64,000 nucleotides of DNA from Staphylotrichum longicolle (GCA_019096155.1 JAHCVI010000001.1:7316001-7380000), one strand, 5' to 3'. Positions 11,139 to 21,512 are shown, counted from the first letter of the stretch. The notes: a model not told the origin generated them from the sequence alone. Translations and numbers: made by a program.

Positions 11139-13826
11139 ATGCCGCCCACACAAGCCGACGGGCTCAATGTGATTGCCCTAGTCTCTGGGGGTAAGGACAG
11201 CTTCTTCTCCCTCCTCCACTGCCGAGCCAACGGGCACCGCGTCGTCGCTCTCGCCAACCTGCACCCTGCGCTACCAGAGGAGCTTGGGCCTGCAGATGAG
11301 ACCTCACATCCCCCGGCCGGCACCATTTCCGCCACCCCAGCGGCTAGTGCCGCCGGCTTGGCCCTGACCCCGGAGTCCACCCCTGGCAGTGGACTGCATC
11401 AGGGTCCGAACAAGGGACCGGACCAGGATCTGTCTCCTGCAGCCATTCTGCCGGATCATCACGGTGGAGTGGCTGGAAATGAGGTCCCCGGCGCAGATGA
11501 GGATGAGCACGACCTCAACAGCTTCATGTACCAGACGGTGGGCCACCAGGTGATCCCGCTCTATGCCGAGGCTACTGGCATCCCGCTTTATCGCCAAGCC
11601 ATCACCGGCGGCGCTACCCAACATGGGAAGGAGTATTCCCACTACCGGCGCTCCACCGCTTCCGGGCCCGGAGCGGACTCCGGCTGCGGGGGACTCCAGA
11701 GGTGCCGGACACCCGGGTTAGCGGCCGAGTCCGGTGATGACACGGCGCCTGAGGACCCCGACGAGACCGAGTCCATGGTCCCGCTCCTCCAAGCCATCAA
11801 GAAGGCCCACCCAGAAGCAAATGCCATCTGTGCCGGCGCCATCCTGAGCACATACCAGCGCACACGCGTGGAATCTGTGGCGACTCGCCTCGGGCTGACA
11901 CCACTCGCTTACCTCTGGAAGTTCCCCGTGCTCCCAGCTCCGGACCCGGTAGATCCCGCCGCGGGATCCGACGCTCAGCTGCTCGATGATATGGCGGCTG
12001 CTGGCATGGAGGCGCGCATAATCAAGGTTGCCAGCGGCGGGTTGGACGACTCGTTTCTCTGGACCAATGTTGCGGGGCCTGGAAGCAAGGGCAAGCTTGC
12101 CAGAGCGATGCGGAGGTTTGGAGCTGCCGAGACGGGCGCGTGGATTGGTGAGGGCGGAGAATTTGAGACGCTTGTCTTGGACGGCCCGTCGACGCTGTTC
12201 ACGAAACGGATTGTGGTGGATGAAAACGACCGGCGCGTTGTTTTGGAAGGAGGGGGGAGTGCCTGGCTCAGCCTCCGGAATGCGAGATTGGAGGAGAAAG
12301 GGGAGGACTCTGCGGACGGAGGGAGTGTGAGGATTCCTGATTTGCTCGATTCCAAATTTGTCGGCGTGCTAGATGCGATGTCCGGTCCGGAGGCCGAGGA
12401 CTCGTCTTTGGGACCTCCGCCAGCCCCAGATGACTCGCTTCAACTTGGATCTCTCCAGACTTCTATCACCGAGAAGCTGCAGCAATGGGCCTTCTTCGGT
12501 AGCAAGTCAGCTTCTATCGAAGCCGAAACGCAATCCATGGTCGAACAGATTCGCCAGCGGCTGCGACAGCACTCACTGCCTTCATCAGCTATCCTAAGTG
12601 CCACCGTGGTCCTCCACCGTATGGCCGACTTTCCTGCTGTGAACAGCATATACGGAATGCTTTTCGACGCGCCCAACCCACCGTCCAGAGTCACCATATC
12701 CTGCGGCGGCGCGGCAGAATCAAACATCGCCATCTACCTCACCGTACACACGGCTCTCCAGCCTGGCCAACGCCATGGCCTGCACGTGCAGTCTCGCTCG
12801 TACTGGGCGCCGGCCAATATCGGCCCGTACAGCCAGGCCATCTCCATTCCCCTGGCCAGTCTTTCTTCGACAGACGCGGATACGCCCTCAGGGCCGAGAT
12901 TGGTCAGTATCGCAGGCCAGATCCCGCTCGTACCCTCCACCATGGCTCTCCCCCCAAGTAGCAACAGTGAAGACACCCTCCCGCTTCAGCTCAGCCTCTC
13001 GCTGCAGCATCTCTGGCGCATCGGCATCGAGATGGGCGTGCAGTGGTGGACCAGTGCCGTGGCGTACTTCCCTGCCACTCCTGCTGCTGGGGAAGGTGCG
13101 GGCGAAAGGATGGCCGCCAAGGCGATACTGGCTGCTAGAGCGTGGAGAACAGCCCACACATCCCCTGCCGAGAAGGAGGATGAGGAGGAGGAAGACGAGA
13201 ACGGGCCGGATCTCTGGGATAGGAAGTACAACCCGGCGTACATGACCTTTGCGGGCGGTGATGGCGACGGCAAGAAGGCGGAGCACGTCTTGCCGGATCG
13301 AGACGTCTTGGTATCGTCGTCGAAGAGCGGCCTAGGGGTGAGGGACGCGGTGCCCCCGATGTTTATCGCCGAGGTGGAGGAGCTGCCGCGCGCGGCGGGA
13401 GTGGAGTGGCATGCTCATTTGGGGGTTGCGGAGGCGGGAGAGGGGACTGTGGTGCTGCGGGAAACGAGGTTGCCCGTTCTCTCGTCTCTGTCTAGGGAAG
13501 AGAGTGGAAGGGAGGTGACTGTGTCCCAGGTTATTGTCATGTCTGGGAAGGAGAGAGGGGTGAGGTTCGTACAAACTACTGTAGCGGAGCAGTATGGTGG
13601 TGCTGGTGGGTGTGGACTGCATGGTTGGGCGGCGAGAGCGGCGTTGGCACGTCTGGGGGAGGTCGGGACTGCCGGGGAGCCGGCTGCCGTGGTGAGGTAT
13701 GTGGATATGGCGCTGCTGAGGACGGGTGGGGAGGGAGGAGAGGGGGGCCCCGTCATTGCGTGTAGGTCGTTGTGGAATGAGCGGGGGGAGAGGCTTGCGG
13801 CGGTGACTGTATCAGAGTGTCTTTGA
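11139..13826 (+). CDS. DPH6: Diphthine-ammonia ligase (DPH6) fused to two RidA/YjgF-like domains
   Basis: A single exon of 895 residues. The ATG at 11139 is chosen because the ATP-binding PP-loop SGGKDS follows at residues 16-21, as in yeast and human Dph6; the frame is open further upstream but unlike the family. The N-terminal Alpha_ANH-like domain carries the family signatures GAILSTYQRTRVESV and GEGGEFET. Family role: ATP-dependent amidation of diphthine to diphthamide on elongation factor 2, in the cytosol. The C-terminal half has two YjgF/YER057c-type domains, as in yeast YLR143W. Oddity: residues about 45-125 are a Gly/Pro/Ala-rich low-complexity insertion between the PP-loop strand and the conserved MYQTVGHQVIPLY segment. 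A second acidic insertion lies at about residues 700-720. Yeast Dph6 is 685 residues, so the insertions explain the extra length. Confidence 0.92.
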   Translation: MPPTQADGLNVIALVSGGKDSFFSLLHCRANGHRVVALANLHPALPEELGPADETSHPPAGTISATPAASAAGLALTPESTPGSGLHQGPNKGPDQDLSPAAILPDHHGGVAGNEVPGADEDEHDLNSFMYQTVGHQVIPLYAEATGIPLYRQAITGGATQHGKEYSHYRRSTASGPGADSGCGGLQRCRTPGLAAESGDDTAPEDPDETESMVPLLQAIKKAHPEANAICAGAILSTYQRTRVESVATRLGLTPLAYLWKFPVLPAPDPVDPAAGSDAQLLDDMAAAGMEARIIKVASGGLDDSFLWTNVAGPGSKGKLARAMRRFGAAETGAWIGEGGEFETLVLDGPSTLFTKRIVVDENDRRVVLEGGGSAWLSLRNARLEEKGEDSADGGSVRIPDLLDSKFVGVLDAMSGPEAEDSSLGPPPAPDDSLQLGSLQTSITEKLQQWAFFGSKSASIEAETQSMVEQIRQRLRQHSLPSSAILSATVVLHRMADFPAVNSIYGMLFDAPNPPSRVTISCGGAAESNIAIYLTVHTALQPGQRHGLHVQSRSYWAPANIGPYSQAISIPLASLSSTDADTPSGPRLVSIAGQIPLVPSTMALPPSSNSEDTLPLQLSLSLQHLWRIGIEMGVQWWTSAVAYFPATPAAGEGAGERMAAKAILAARAWRTAHTSPAEKEDEEEEDENGPDLWDRKYNPAYMTFAGGDGDGKKAEHVLPDRDVLVSSSKSGLGVRDAVPPMFIAEVEELPRAAGVEWHAHLGVAEAGEGTVVLRETRLPVLSSLSREESGREVTVSQVIVMSGKERGVRFVQTTVAEQYGGAGGCGLHGWAARAALARLGEVGTAGEPAAVVRYVDMALLRTGGEGGEGGPVIACRSLWNERGERLAAVTVSECL

Positions 13827-14459
13827 GAAAGGGGGTTGAATGATGGGCTGACGAAGATACGGAGGGTGTGGATTGACGTCGAGTTGGGATGCTCATCGTT
13901 GTCATCATAAAGCTGAGATGGAACTCAAGGCTAAGGCCCGTACTTTCTTCCCAAATCAGCAACTGAATATATTCACAAATTCTGAAGAACGGAAGCCTCA
14001 AAACCTGTTTCTCTTCGTCCTAATGCTTGAGCTGGTATGAGAGGTTGTTGTTTGGTCATCAGGACAGGCACAGCTCTTCAGGCGTGCCACAGCCACATAG
14101 ATTCTTGACAGACTGTTGAAGAAACATGAGCAGTATCTGCTTCCGGTATGTCCATTGTCCTAGTTTCAAAAGGCCTGGCGAAACAGGCACATCATGAGTG
14201 CAACGCATTCTGATCACGAACGAGACAGAGAACCCTAACCCTGCTATACCCAAGTCTCACGTCGATCTTCTTTCAAAACATACATCAACGCTCCATCTCA
14301 TCCCACCTTCGCTTCCCCCATCAAAACACCATCACACGCACGTCAAGCTGACATCTAGTTTAACCAAGGCACAATACCATTTTACAAAACTGAGTGATCA
14401 CCTGAAAATCCCAACCTCCCGGACATCATCACGATACTCTGTACTTTACCACGCCCATC
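13827..14459. other. Intergenic region, DPH6 to G-patch gene
   Basis: This 633-bp spacer lies between two genes on the same strand. It is A/C-rich near the right end and contains the AACCCTAACCCT element at 14231-14242. No coding potential was seen. Confidence 0.6.
14231..14242. promoter_or_regulatory. TTAGGG-type box (AACCCTAACCCT)
   Basis: Two units of the telomere-type repeat on the C-rich strand, 218 bp upstream of the G-patch gene start. Interstitial TTAGGG boxes in fungal promoters are bound by Tbf1/Myb-type factors. That function here is inference. Confidence 0.5.
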
Positions 14460-15694
14460 ATGACCTTCAACAAACTCAACAACAAACCCCCGGCCAACCC
14501 AAAGGAGAACCCCGAGGAAGAAGAAGAAGAAGAAGATTACATGTCCATGACCTTCACCTCCCCACCACCGCCACGACTCTCCTCCTCCCGCCACACAACC
14601 ACCAGCACCGGCACCGGCACCACCGCCCGCCAGCGCGAGACCTCCCTCCAGCGCCGGCTGCGCCTCAAGCGCGAGGCCGAGGCGCGCGCCCCGCCCAAGT
14701 CCAAGGCCGAGCTCGCCGCCGAGGCCGACGCCCGCCGCGAGGCCGCCCTCGCCCAGTCCCTCTTCGAGTCGCAGCCCAAGAGCAAAGGGCTGGCGATGAT
14801 GGCGCGGATGGGGTTCCGGGGCGGCGCGCTGGGGAAGCAGCAGCAGCCGCAGCAACCACCCCAACCTCAACAAGAACAACAAGGACAACCTCTGACATCA
14901 TCATCATCGTCAGCCCAGCGCGGCGGAAATGAAAGAGTGGGAACGGGAGCGGGAATGGGAGGCGCCGCCGCCCGGACGGAGCCGATCCGGATCGAGATGC
15001 GCGACGGGCGCGAGGGGATCGGGCTCGAGAGCGAGCGCAAGCGCAAGCTGCGGGAGGCGGCCGAGGCGGCCGGGGAGCGGGCCAAGAGGGGGAAAGCGGA
15101 CGAGGGCGAGTACAGGGAGAGGCTGAGGCGGGAGCGGGAGGAGGCGCGGTGGGCGCGGCAGGTCGTCGGGGCGCAAAAGGTCGCGGAGAGGATGGCTGGG
15201 GAGAGGGAGGAGAAGGTTGAGGAGGAGGGGGAGGCTGAGGCTGAGGCTGAGGCTGAGAGCAGAGGAATGGGTGGGGGTGGGAATGGGAAGGAGGGGGGCA
15301 AACGGGGAAGGGGTTGGCGTCGCGCCCGTTGAAGAGTTTGCCGGTTGAGTGGAGGGGGCTGGTCAGGGCGCGCGAGGAGGCGGAGAGGGACCGGAGGATG
15401 AGGTATGACCTGGAGCAGGGGCTGGCACGGCTGCCAACGTATGAGGACGCGGAGGAGGATGAGGACGACAGGCAGGCGCTGGGCAAGAAGAGGACAACGT
15501 ACGTCACGGCGGAGGATCTGGACGAGGAGGATGCGGAGCTCGAGGAGTTTGACGCGCTGCCGGCGGATGAGAAGCTGCGGCGCGTCGTGGAGCACCTGCG
15601 CCGGGACTATCACTACTGCTTCTGGTGCAAGTTTACGTATCCGGACGACAAGATGGAGGGGTGTCCAGGGGTGACAGAGGAGGACCATGACTAA
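14460..15694 (+). CDS. G-patch domain protein, GPATCH11-like, with a frame break
   Basis: The N-terminal part (frame of 14460) carries the acidic EEEDYMSMTF segment typical of GPATCH11, an RLRLKREAEAR helix, a G-patch beginning GLAMMARMGFRGGALGK, and a conserved TEPIRIEMRDGREGIGLESE block. The C-terminal part (frame of 15314) carries the DUF4187 domain, ending YHYCFWCKFTYPDDKMEGCPG. The frames do not join directly. Either a 47-nt intron at 15216-15262 (GTTGAG donor, GCTGAG branch, GCAG acceptor) joins them in phase, or an indel in the GA-rich tract breaks the gene. The intron keeps the frame but its donor is poor, and the residues following it are an odd Gly/Trp run. Family knowledge suggests an RNA-helicase-associated nuclear role. 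It is convergent with the PPR gene, 118 bp away. Confidence 0.75.
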
Positions 15695-15812
15695 GGTAGC
15701 AGTGGCCTCAGCGCACCAAACAAACAACCGTTTGGGACAGAACTGGGTTGCGGATTATGCCTGCGACATGCATTGAGTGGCCATGTTTTTACAATTATTG
15801 TACATCTAGTAT

Positions 15813-18308
15813 CTACACGAGTCCCGCCGCCATTTGCTGATCCAGCTTCCGGCGCCTCGCAATCTCGGCGGCATTCCTCGCCACGACGATATCATACACG
15901 CCCATCTCCCGCGCCGCCTCCTGCAGCAGCGGCTCGACGTCTTTCTGCGCTACGTTTTGCGCTCCCGCCTTGAGCAGAACCAGCTTCTCCAGCACATCAT
16001 GAAGCTCGTTGATCTTTTCCTCGTCCGTCATATCCACGCCGGGGTGGCCGGCCTTGATCAGCTCCATCCTGTGTTTCTTCATCAGGGTCTCGATCGTCTT
16101 CCTGCCCCCAACCAGCCGCTCCATGTTCCGCTTGGTCTTGACCTGCAGAGACCCCGCGCCAGTCGCCAGCTCGATGAGCAACGTCTCGGGCGGGTGGAAG
16201 GCAAATATATCCTTCATCGCACGGGCGGCGACGATGGTGCCCCTGTAGTCTTTTGCCTTGAGCATGCTGAACAGAATGGTCCGAGGCAGCTGGGCAAAGA
16301 TTTTCGGCGAGTCGAAGGTCCAGTCGGCTTCGACCATGTCTCGGAAGAATTGCCTAGCTGATGCCATGTCCCGTTTTGCGAGTTCGGGGTCCCGCTGGAC
16401 CAGGCGGTTGACTGAGAGGCTGTTGAACAGCGTGAGGAAGGTATGCCCGTCTGGGCGGATGTGCTGCTCCTTGGTCATAGTTTCGTAGAGGCTAGCCGCC
16501 GCCTCGGCCTCACCGTTTTGGGAGTATGACCGAATGAGCTGATTCATGAGGAAGCTGGTTGTGCCGATCTCGGCTTGCTTGAGCACCTCAAACAGCTCCT
16601 GCAAGCGGCCGTGCAGTCTCCGTTGGCAGTAATTCTCCGCCAGAAGAGAGAACGTCTCAGCGGTTGCCCTTGTCTGGCAGATGAACTCGGCCTCGCCGTC
16701 CTTCTTTTCGGTTGCGGGCGGGTCGTAGTGGTAGAACTGGACCACGTCCCGCCGCTGACGCAGTTTGACGTGGTCCAGACGGGCTCGGATCATGCTCCAG
16801 GCCAGAGCCTCGGCCTTTTCCTGATTCTCGGCCGACCCCGACCGCAGCCAGGCGCCGATCAGACCGTTGAGCTGGATCGGTGACGACGTTATGCCCTTGT
16901 TTTGGGCGAACACCACCACCTTGTAGGCGCCCTCCAGATCGCCCACCCCGATAAGACGCTTCAGCCACTTGCCGATGAAAAAGTGGTTGCCCACCGACAG
17001 AGGCAGCCTTGTCTTGCCCCGAATGTCGACGGCACCCGAGAACATCATGTCAACAAAGGCTTGGAGGGCGTATTCGGTGCAGTCTGACGTGAGGAAAATA
17101 GCAATCACTTCGTCGTAGTCCTCGATCGTCATGCTCTCTCCGAGCAGCGTGCGCATGTCGGTGTAGGCCTCCCACGACTGGGCGACGGTTGCCTCCTTGG
17201 CTGCCATGGCGCGGATGATGGGCAGGAGGATGCGAGCGTTTGGCGGGTGTGAAGATTTGAGAAGCGTGTCGGCGGCCCTTTGCGCCCGGTCCGTGTCTCC
17301 GTGCAGGCAGCACATGCGGACTCCCAGCTCCCAGTAGTCGGCGAAGGTGTCGGGTTTCGATCCGAGCGTGACAACCGCCTTCTTCCACGACTCGATGGCC
17401 TCCTCCTCCCAGCCCTCGATGAACATGGCCTCTATCGCGAGGAGCTGCTGCGAGTCCCGCAGAGGCACCCCCGCAGCCTGCATGTCCTTGGCCAGAACAT
17501 AGATGTGCTGCATGCGATTGGGGTTCTCGACGCCTTCCCCTTCCCAGGACAAGACCATCCACAGGAAGTTCCACACTTCTCTGGGCACGTTGTCCCAAGC
17601 CAACGACAGCGTTTTTCTTGCTGCCGAGTAGAACTTCCAGCACTCGGCCACGTCCTTGGCCCTCGGGATGCCGCCCTTGACCACACTGTCCCGGGCCAGG
17701 AAGGTGTTCAGGTTGGCCACGGTTCGTTGGCGCGGGCCACTGAAGCCCGCGATGCGCAAGAGCCCATATTCTTCGGCTTCTGGGCCCGTCTTGCCCTTGT
17801 ATTGTAGTCGGAGGGTCTTTTTAAAATGCTTTCGCAGCGCTTCGGCCTTGTCCTGGCCGCCCGTTTTCTCCATGCGCTGCAGCATCTTGGCCGTGTTGAT
17901 CATCTGCTTTTCCAGGTCGTCGATGGCTGTCGCAATCTCGGTGTCCAGACCGTCGTTGATGGTGCTAAACTCGTCTTTGTCCCGCAGACGCCGCAGCTTC
18001 CCCGGTGCTTCTTGGGTGTAGAAGTTGATGTCGAGGGCGCCGCCGTTCGTCTCGGGCTCCGGACGCTCCAGTTCTTCGGCGAGCATTCTCTGGAGCTCTG
18101 CTGGGCTGGGGATGGCCGGGACGGCCGGGGCAGCCGGGGGTCTTCGGGAGCTGATCGGCGGCGCGCGCACTCTCCGGGAAGCGCTCGAAGATGGCCTCGC
18201 AAGCCATGGGGCGGCGGTCGCATTCGCGGACCGGAGACTGTCGAGGCACGACTTGCAGACATAGCTGCTTCGCCGGCTGAGATCGAGCGAGAATGCTCTC
18301 GGCGGCAT
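15813..18308 (-). CDS. Mitochondrial pentatricopeptide-repeat protein
   Basis: One exon of 831 residues. The start at 18308 is chosen because the sequence then begins with a typical Arg/Ser-rich mitochondrial presequence (MPPRAFSLDLSRRSSYVCKS). The longer frame starting at 18431 would add 41 unrelated residues. The body is alpha-helical with PPR-like helical pairs, clearest around SFLMNQLIRSYSQNGEAEAA and the following block. PPR proteins bind organellar RNA for processing or translation, and some fungal members assist respiratory-complex assembly (CIA84 in Neurospora). I cannot assign it to a named member. It is divergent from RCL1 over 384 bp. Confidence 0.75.
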   Translation of the reverse strand: MPPRAFSLDLSRRSSYVCKSCLDSLRSANATAAPWLARPSSSASRRVRAPPISSRRPPAAPAVPAIPSPAELQRMLAEELERPEPETNGGALDINFYTQEAPGKLRRLRDKDEFSTINDGLDTEIATAIDDLEKQMINTAKMLQRMEKTGGQDKAEALRKHFKKTLRLQYKGKTGPEAEEYGLLRIAGFSGPRQRTVANLNTFLARDSVVKGGIPRAKDVAECWKFYSAARKTLSLAWDNVPREVWNFLWMVLSWEGEGVENPNRMQHIYVLAKDMQAAGVPLRDSQQLLAIEAMFIEGWEEEAIESWKKAVVTLGSKPDTFADYWELGVRMCCLHGDTDRAQRAADTLLKSSHPPNARILLPIIRAMAAKEATVAQSWEAYTDMRTLLGESMTIEDYDEVIAIFLTSDCTEYALQAFVDMMFSGAVDIRGKTRLPLSVGNHFFIGKWLKRLIGVGDLEGAYKVVVFAQNKGITSSPIQLNGLIGAWLRSGSAENQEKAEALAWSMIRARLDHVKLRQRRDVVQFYHYDPPATEKKDGEAEFICQTRATAETFSLLAENYCQRRLHGRLQELFEVLKQAEIGTTSFLMNQLIRSYSQNGEAEAAASLYETMTKEQHIRPDGHTFLTLFNSLSVNRLVQRDPELAKRDMASARQFFRDMVEADWTFDSPKIFAQLPRTILFSMLKAKDYRGTIVAARAMKDIFAFHPPETLLIELATGAGSLQVKTKRNMERLVGGRKTIETLMKKHRMELIKAGHPGVDMTDEEKINELHDVLEKLVLLKAGAQNVAQKDVEPLLQEAAREMGVYDIVVARNAAEIARRRKLDQQMAAGLV

Positions 18309-18692
18309 TGTAGAGCGGGTGTGTCTAACACATTGGATGTTAGAAAGGAAAAGACAAAAAATGCGCGACAAGTGGGGGGCCGTTCTGGGTGCCGAGTGTC
18401 TACAAAGGCAACCTGGAAGTACTGCATGCAACTTTCATCAGCACCCATTGCCCCTGTCGCCCTCGACGTCTTTTTTTATGGGGCGCTCCACCAGGAAACT
18501 TCTTATCAGCGCGCCAGACCCGGTCGATAAGCGGCTTGTAGCTCCTGACCGCCCGGTAGAACTAGGCAGGACCCTCCAAAATTTCTGGAAACCTGCAACT
18601 CCCAAAGCACCTAAAAGTCAATTGGAGCTTTTTTGGGGACATACAGCGCCCAACAAACCCCCCCTCTCGAAAAGCCACAACCCACCCCCACC
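18309..18692. promoter_or_regulatory. Shared divergent promoter, PPR gene and RCL1
   Basis: A 384-bp region between two outward-pointing start codons. It must carry both promoters. No motif is strong enough to name. Confidence 0.6.
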
Positions 18693-19914
18693 ATGTCCGG
18701 CTCGAAGCCAGAGTTCCTGCGCTTCACAGGCCACCGCGCCTTCACGCAGCGGCTGGTGCTCTCGACGCTGACGGGCCGCCCCGTGCACATCTCCAAGATC
18801 CGCTCCTCGTCGCCCCCACCCCGGCCTGGCCCCCCACGAGGTCTCCTTCCTGCGCCTGCTCGAGTCCGTCACCAACGGCAGCGTCATCGACGTCTCGTAC
18901 AGCGGCACCACCATCACCTACCAGCCGGGCCTCATCACGGGCACCGTGCCCGGCGCCGGGTCCGCCCTCGCCACCGACGCCCTCGAGCACGTCCTCCCCG
19001 CGTCCTGCACCCGCGCCGTCACCTACTTCCTCCTCCCGCTCGCCCTCCTGGCCCCCTTCTCCAAGGCCCACATGAACGTGCGCTTCTCCGGCCCGGGCGT
19101 CATCACCTCCGCCACCAACGCCACGGGCGACCTCTCCATCGACTCGTTCCGCACCGCCGTGCTGCCGCTGTACGGCCTGTTCGGCATCCCGCCCGCGCGC
19201 ATCGAGCTGCGCGTGCTGTCCCGCTCGTGCCCGGGCCCCGGGGGCCGCGGCGGCGGCGGCGTGGTCGAGCTGCGCTTCGCCAGCCAGGTGCGCCTGCCCA
19301 AGACGCTGCACCTGAACCGGCGCCCCGGCAGGATACGGCGGATCCGCGGCGTGGCCTACTGCACGGGCGTGTCGGCGAGCCACAACAACCGCATGATCAC
19401 GGCGGCCAGGGGGGTCCTGAACCAGCTCGTCTCGGACGTGCACGTGGCGGCGCAGTACGACCCCGCGCCGCTGGTCGGGGACAAGGGCAGCGCGCAAAAG
19501 AAGAAGATCGGCATCGGGTTCGGGCTGAGCCTGGTGGCCGAGTCGAGCGCCGACGGGGTCATCTACTCGGCCGACGAGGTGGCGCCGCCCGAGGGCGGTG
19601 TGGTGCCCGAGGACATCGGCACGCGGTGTGCGTACCAGCTGCTCGAGGTCATTGCGCAAGGAGGGTGTGTGACGGGCGCGGCGGCGCCGACCGTGCTGAC
19701 GCTGATGGCGATGGGATCCGAAGACGTGGGGAGGTTACGGCTGGGAAGGGAGGTCATGGCCCGGGAAGAGGTAATAGGGCTGGCGAGGGATCTGAAGCAG
19801 TTTGGGGCGAGCAGTTGGGGGATACGGGATGCCGGCGACGACGACGGGGCCGGCGAGTTGATAATATCAGTCAAGGGGACGGGCGTGGGCAACGTCGGAA
19901 GGAAAGTAGCATGA
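18693..19914 (+). CDS. RCL1: RNA 3'-terminal phosphate cyclase-like protein Rcl1, frameshifted as given
   Basis: The frame starting at 18693 gives the canonical N-terminus (PEFLRFTGHRAFTQRLVLST) to SKIRSSSP. The +1 frame then continues with APHEVSFLRLLESVTNGSVI through the rest of Rcl1 to the stop at 19914. The break falls in the C run 18813-18817: four Cs instead of five would read SSPHPGLAPHEV and give about 406 residues (yeast 367). No intron could fit. Family role: an inactive cyclase relative that acts with Bms1 in the small-subunit processome at the A0-A2 pre-18S rRNA cleavages, in the nucleolus. It is essential in yeast, so a sequencing or assembly insertion is the likeliest explanation. 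A Gly-rich insert lies near 19230-19262. It is convergent with the Dsc4-like gene, 132 bp away. Confidence 0.9.
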
Positions 19915-20046
19915 CGAACGAATCCACCATCTTCTCAGGGGGCGAGGCGCGCACGAACCCCCCAAATTCACACACACATACCGCTTCACGATGCGTAATC
20001 CCCATCCAGGTCTTCCTCTCCATAACATGTGTCTCAAAGGTCATTA

Positions 20047-21256
20047 CTACCCCTGCCCCCTAATCAGCCTGCTCCTCCGTTCTGCGGCAAGAGCGGCAAG
20101 CGTCGCGTTATAGCCAAAGGTCCGAAGCGAGTAGGCCGCCGCGGCGCCCTGGCCGCCCGTCCCCACCGTCCGGACCGCATGGATGACGTGGAAGTTGGCC
20201 AAGACGGCGTTTCCGGATCGTATAATGTCCAACAGGTCCGCGCTCGCGGCAGCCGACGAGTACGTGTCGCCCTCGTCGTGTTCGTCGTCCGCCGCGCCGA
20301 TGCCGTCCCCCTCCTCCCCATCGTTGTTGCTGCCGCTCCCGGAGAGCGGCTGAAGTTCCACATCTCTTGCGTCTTCCATGTGGGCTTCATCCCGCAGCAC
20401 CCCGCGCTCCTCGGCGTCGTGGTCTTGTGTCGTCCCCGCCGCCGCCGCCGTGGCCGCTGCGGCGGCGGCCTCCTCCGTCTGGTCGCCGCTCGGGGCGATG
20501 GTCTGCAGCGACGGCGAGACGGCCTTCTTGAGCCTCTCCCGCTCCTGGTGCACCGCCAGCATCAGGCACTGCGCGCCGAGGATGACGAGGTCGAAGAGCA
20601 GGAAAGCGAGCCTGCTCCGGGGCGGCTTCTGGCCGATAAAATCGATGATGACGCCCCCGTGGAGGTAGCCGCGCGTCGCCTCGCCGGCCTCGGGCAGGGC
20701 GAGGAAGAGGTGGGCGAGGATGCAGAGGACGCTCGGGACGAAGATGGTGTAGATGTGGGGTTGCTCGGCGGGGAGGAGCAGGCCGTCCTTGGGGGTCAGG
20801 AACGAGTAGTGCGGCAGGAGGCGGAGGACGAAGCGGACGAAGGAACACCTGCGAAGAAAGGAGAGCGGCGTTGGTCAAGTGGCTTCGACGAAAGTAGAAG
20901 AGACAAAACACTCACTCCATATAGTACAAGGTGCAAATGTACACAAAGACAATCATGTCGAGCGTCTTTTGCAGGTGGCTGACCAGCTCGAGCTTCTTGA
21001 CCAAGCCCTCGCGGCGCTTCTCCTTCTCCTTTTGGCGCGCTGCAGGGCCATCTGCAGGGGCATCGCCGGACCGGGTGCCACTGCTCGTCGTCGTCTCGGG
21101 GTGCGGTTGCGCGGCCACGCCCACGTCCACATCCTCGTCTGCATCGGCGTCCCGCTCGGCGGCGTCATACTCGTCGTACTCGCTGTACTCGTCGTCATGA
21201 TCGGACCGTGGCAGGAGCTGCCGGGCCGCAGAGCTCGGGCCCGGATCATCGTTCAT
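20047..21256 (-). CDS. dsc4: DUF1746 membrane protein, Dsc E3 ligase subunit 4-like
   Basis: Exons (transcript order) 21256-20916 and 20848-20047, with a 67-nt intron (GTGAGT donor, CGCAG acceptor), encode 380 residues. The N-terminus is acidic and disordered. It is followed by a hydrophobic helix split by the intron (LDMIVFVYICTLYYME), then segments around HIYTIFVPSVLCILAHLFLA and LAFLLFDLVILGAQCLM. A GGVIIDFIGQKPP motif lies between the last two, as in DUF1746 proteins. The C-terminal third is low-complexity, Ala- and acid-rich. Family knowledge: the DUF1746 protein of fission yeast is Dsc4, a subunit of the Golgi/ER Dsc ubiquitin ligase that activates SREBP-type factors. Dsc function here is inferred from the domain alone. 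Confidence 0.75.
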
Positions 21257-21425
21257 CGCTCGCCGCGATTGGGGAAGTGAAGGGAGCTCAAACGGGTCGA
21301 AAGATTACATAGCTCTGGGTGAAGGTACCATCCGGCATGGAGAGATGTCGTCTGCGCCGGGCGGCTAAGGTGAATGCATCCGGGGCGGCGGGTCGGGATG
21401 CGGCAGCCCAGCGCTCGTGTGCTCA

Positions 21426-21450
21426 GGCATGGGCATGGGCATGGGCATGG
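21426..21450. repeat. GGCATG hexamer repeat
   Basis: About four tandem GGCATG units, roughly 170 bp upstream of the Dsc4-like start codon on the minus strand. Confidence 0.85.
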
Positions 21451-21512
21451 GCAAGGTGTGGCGCATGTCGGCATCTGCCTGTCATTCGAGTGTCAACCGA
21501 GGGGACATGAAT

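Noticed and set aside
14665..15507. Long minus-strand frames over the G-patch gene
   Set aside because: Pro/Arg/Ser-rich mirror translations of a low-complexity coding region; no family resemblance.
18633..20063. 476-codon frame across RCL1
   Set aside because: Real only up to the C run at 18813-18817; beyond that it is the wrong frame.
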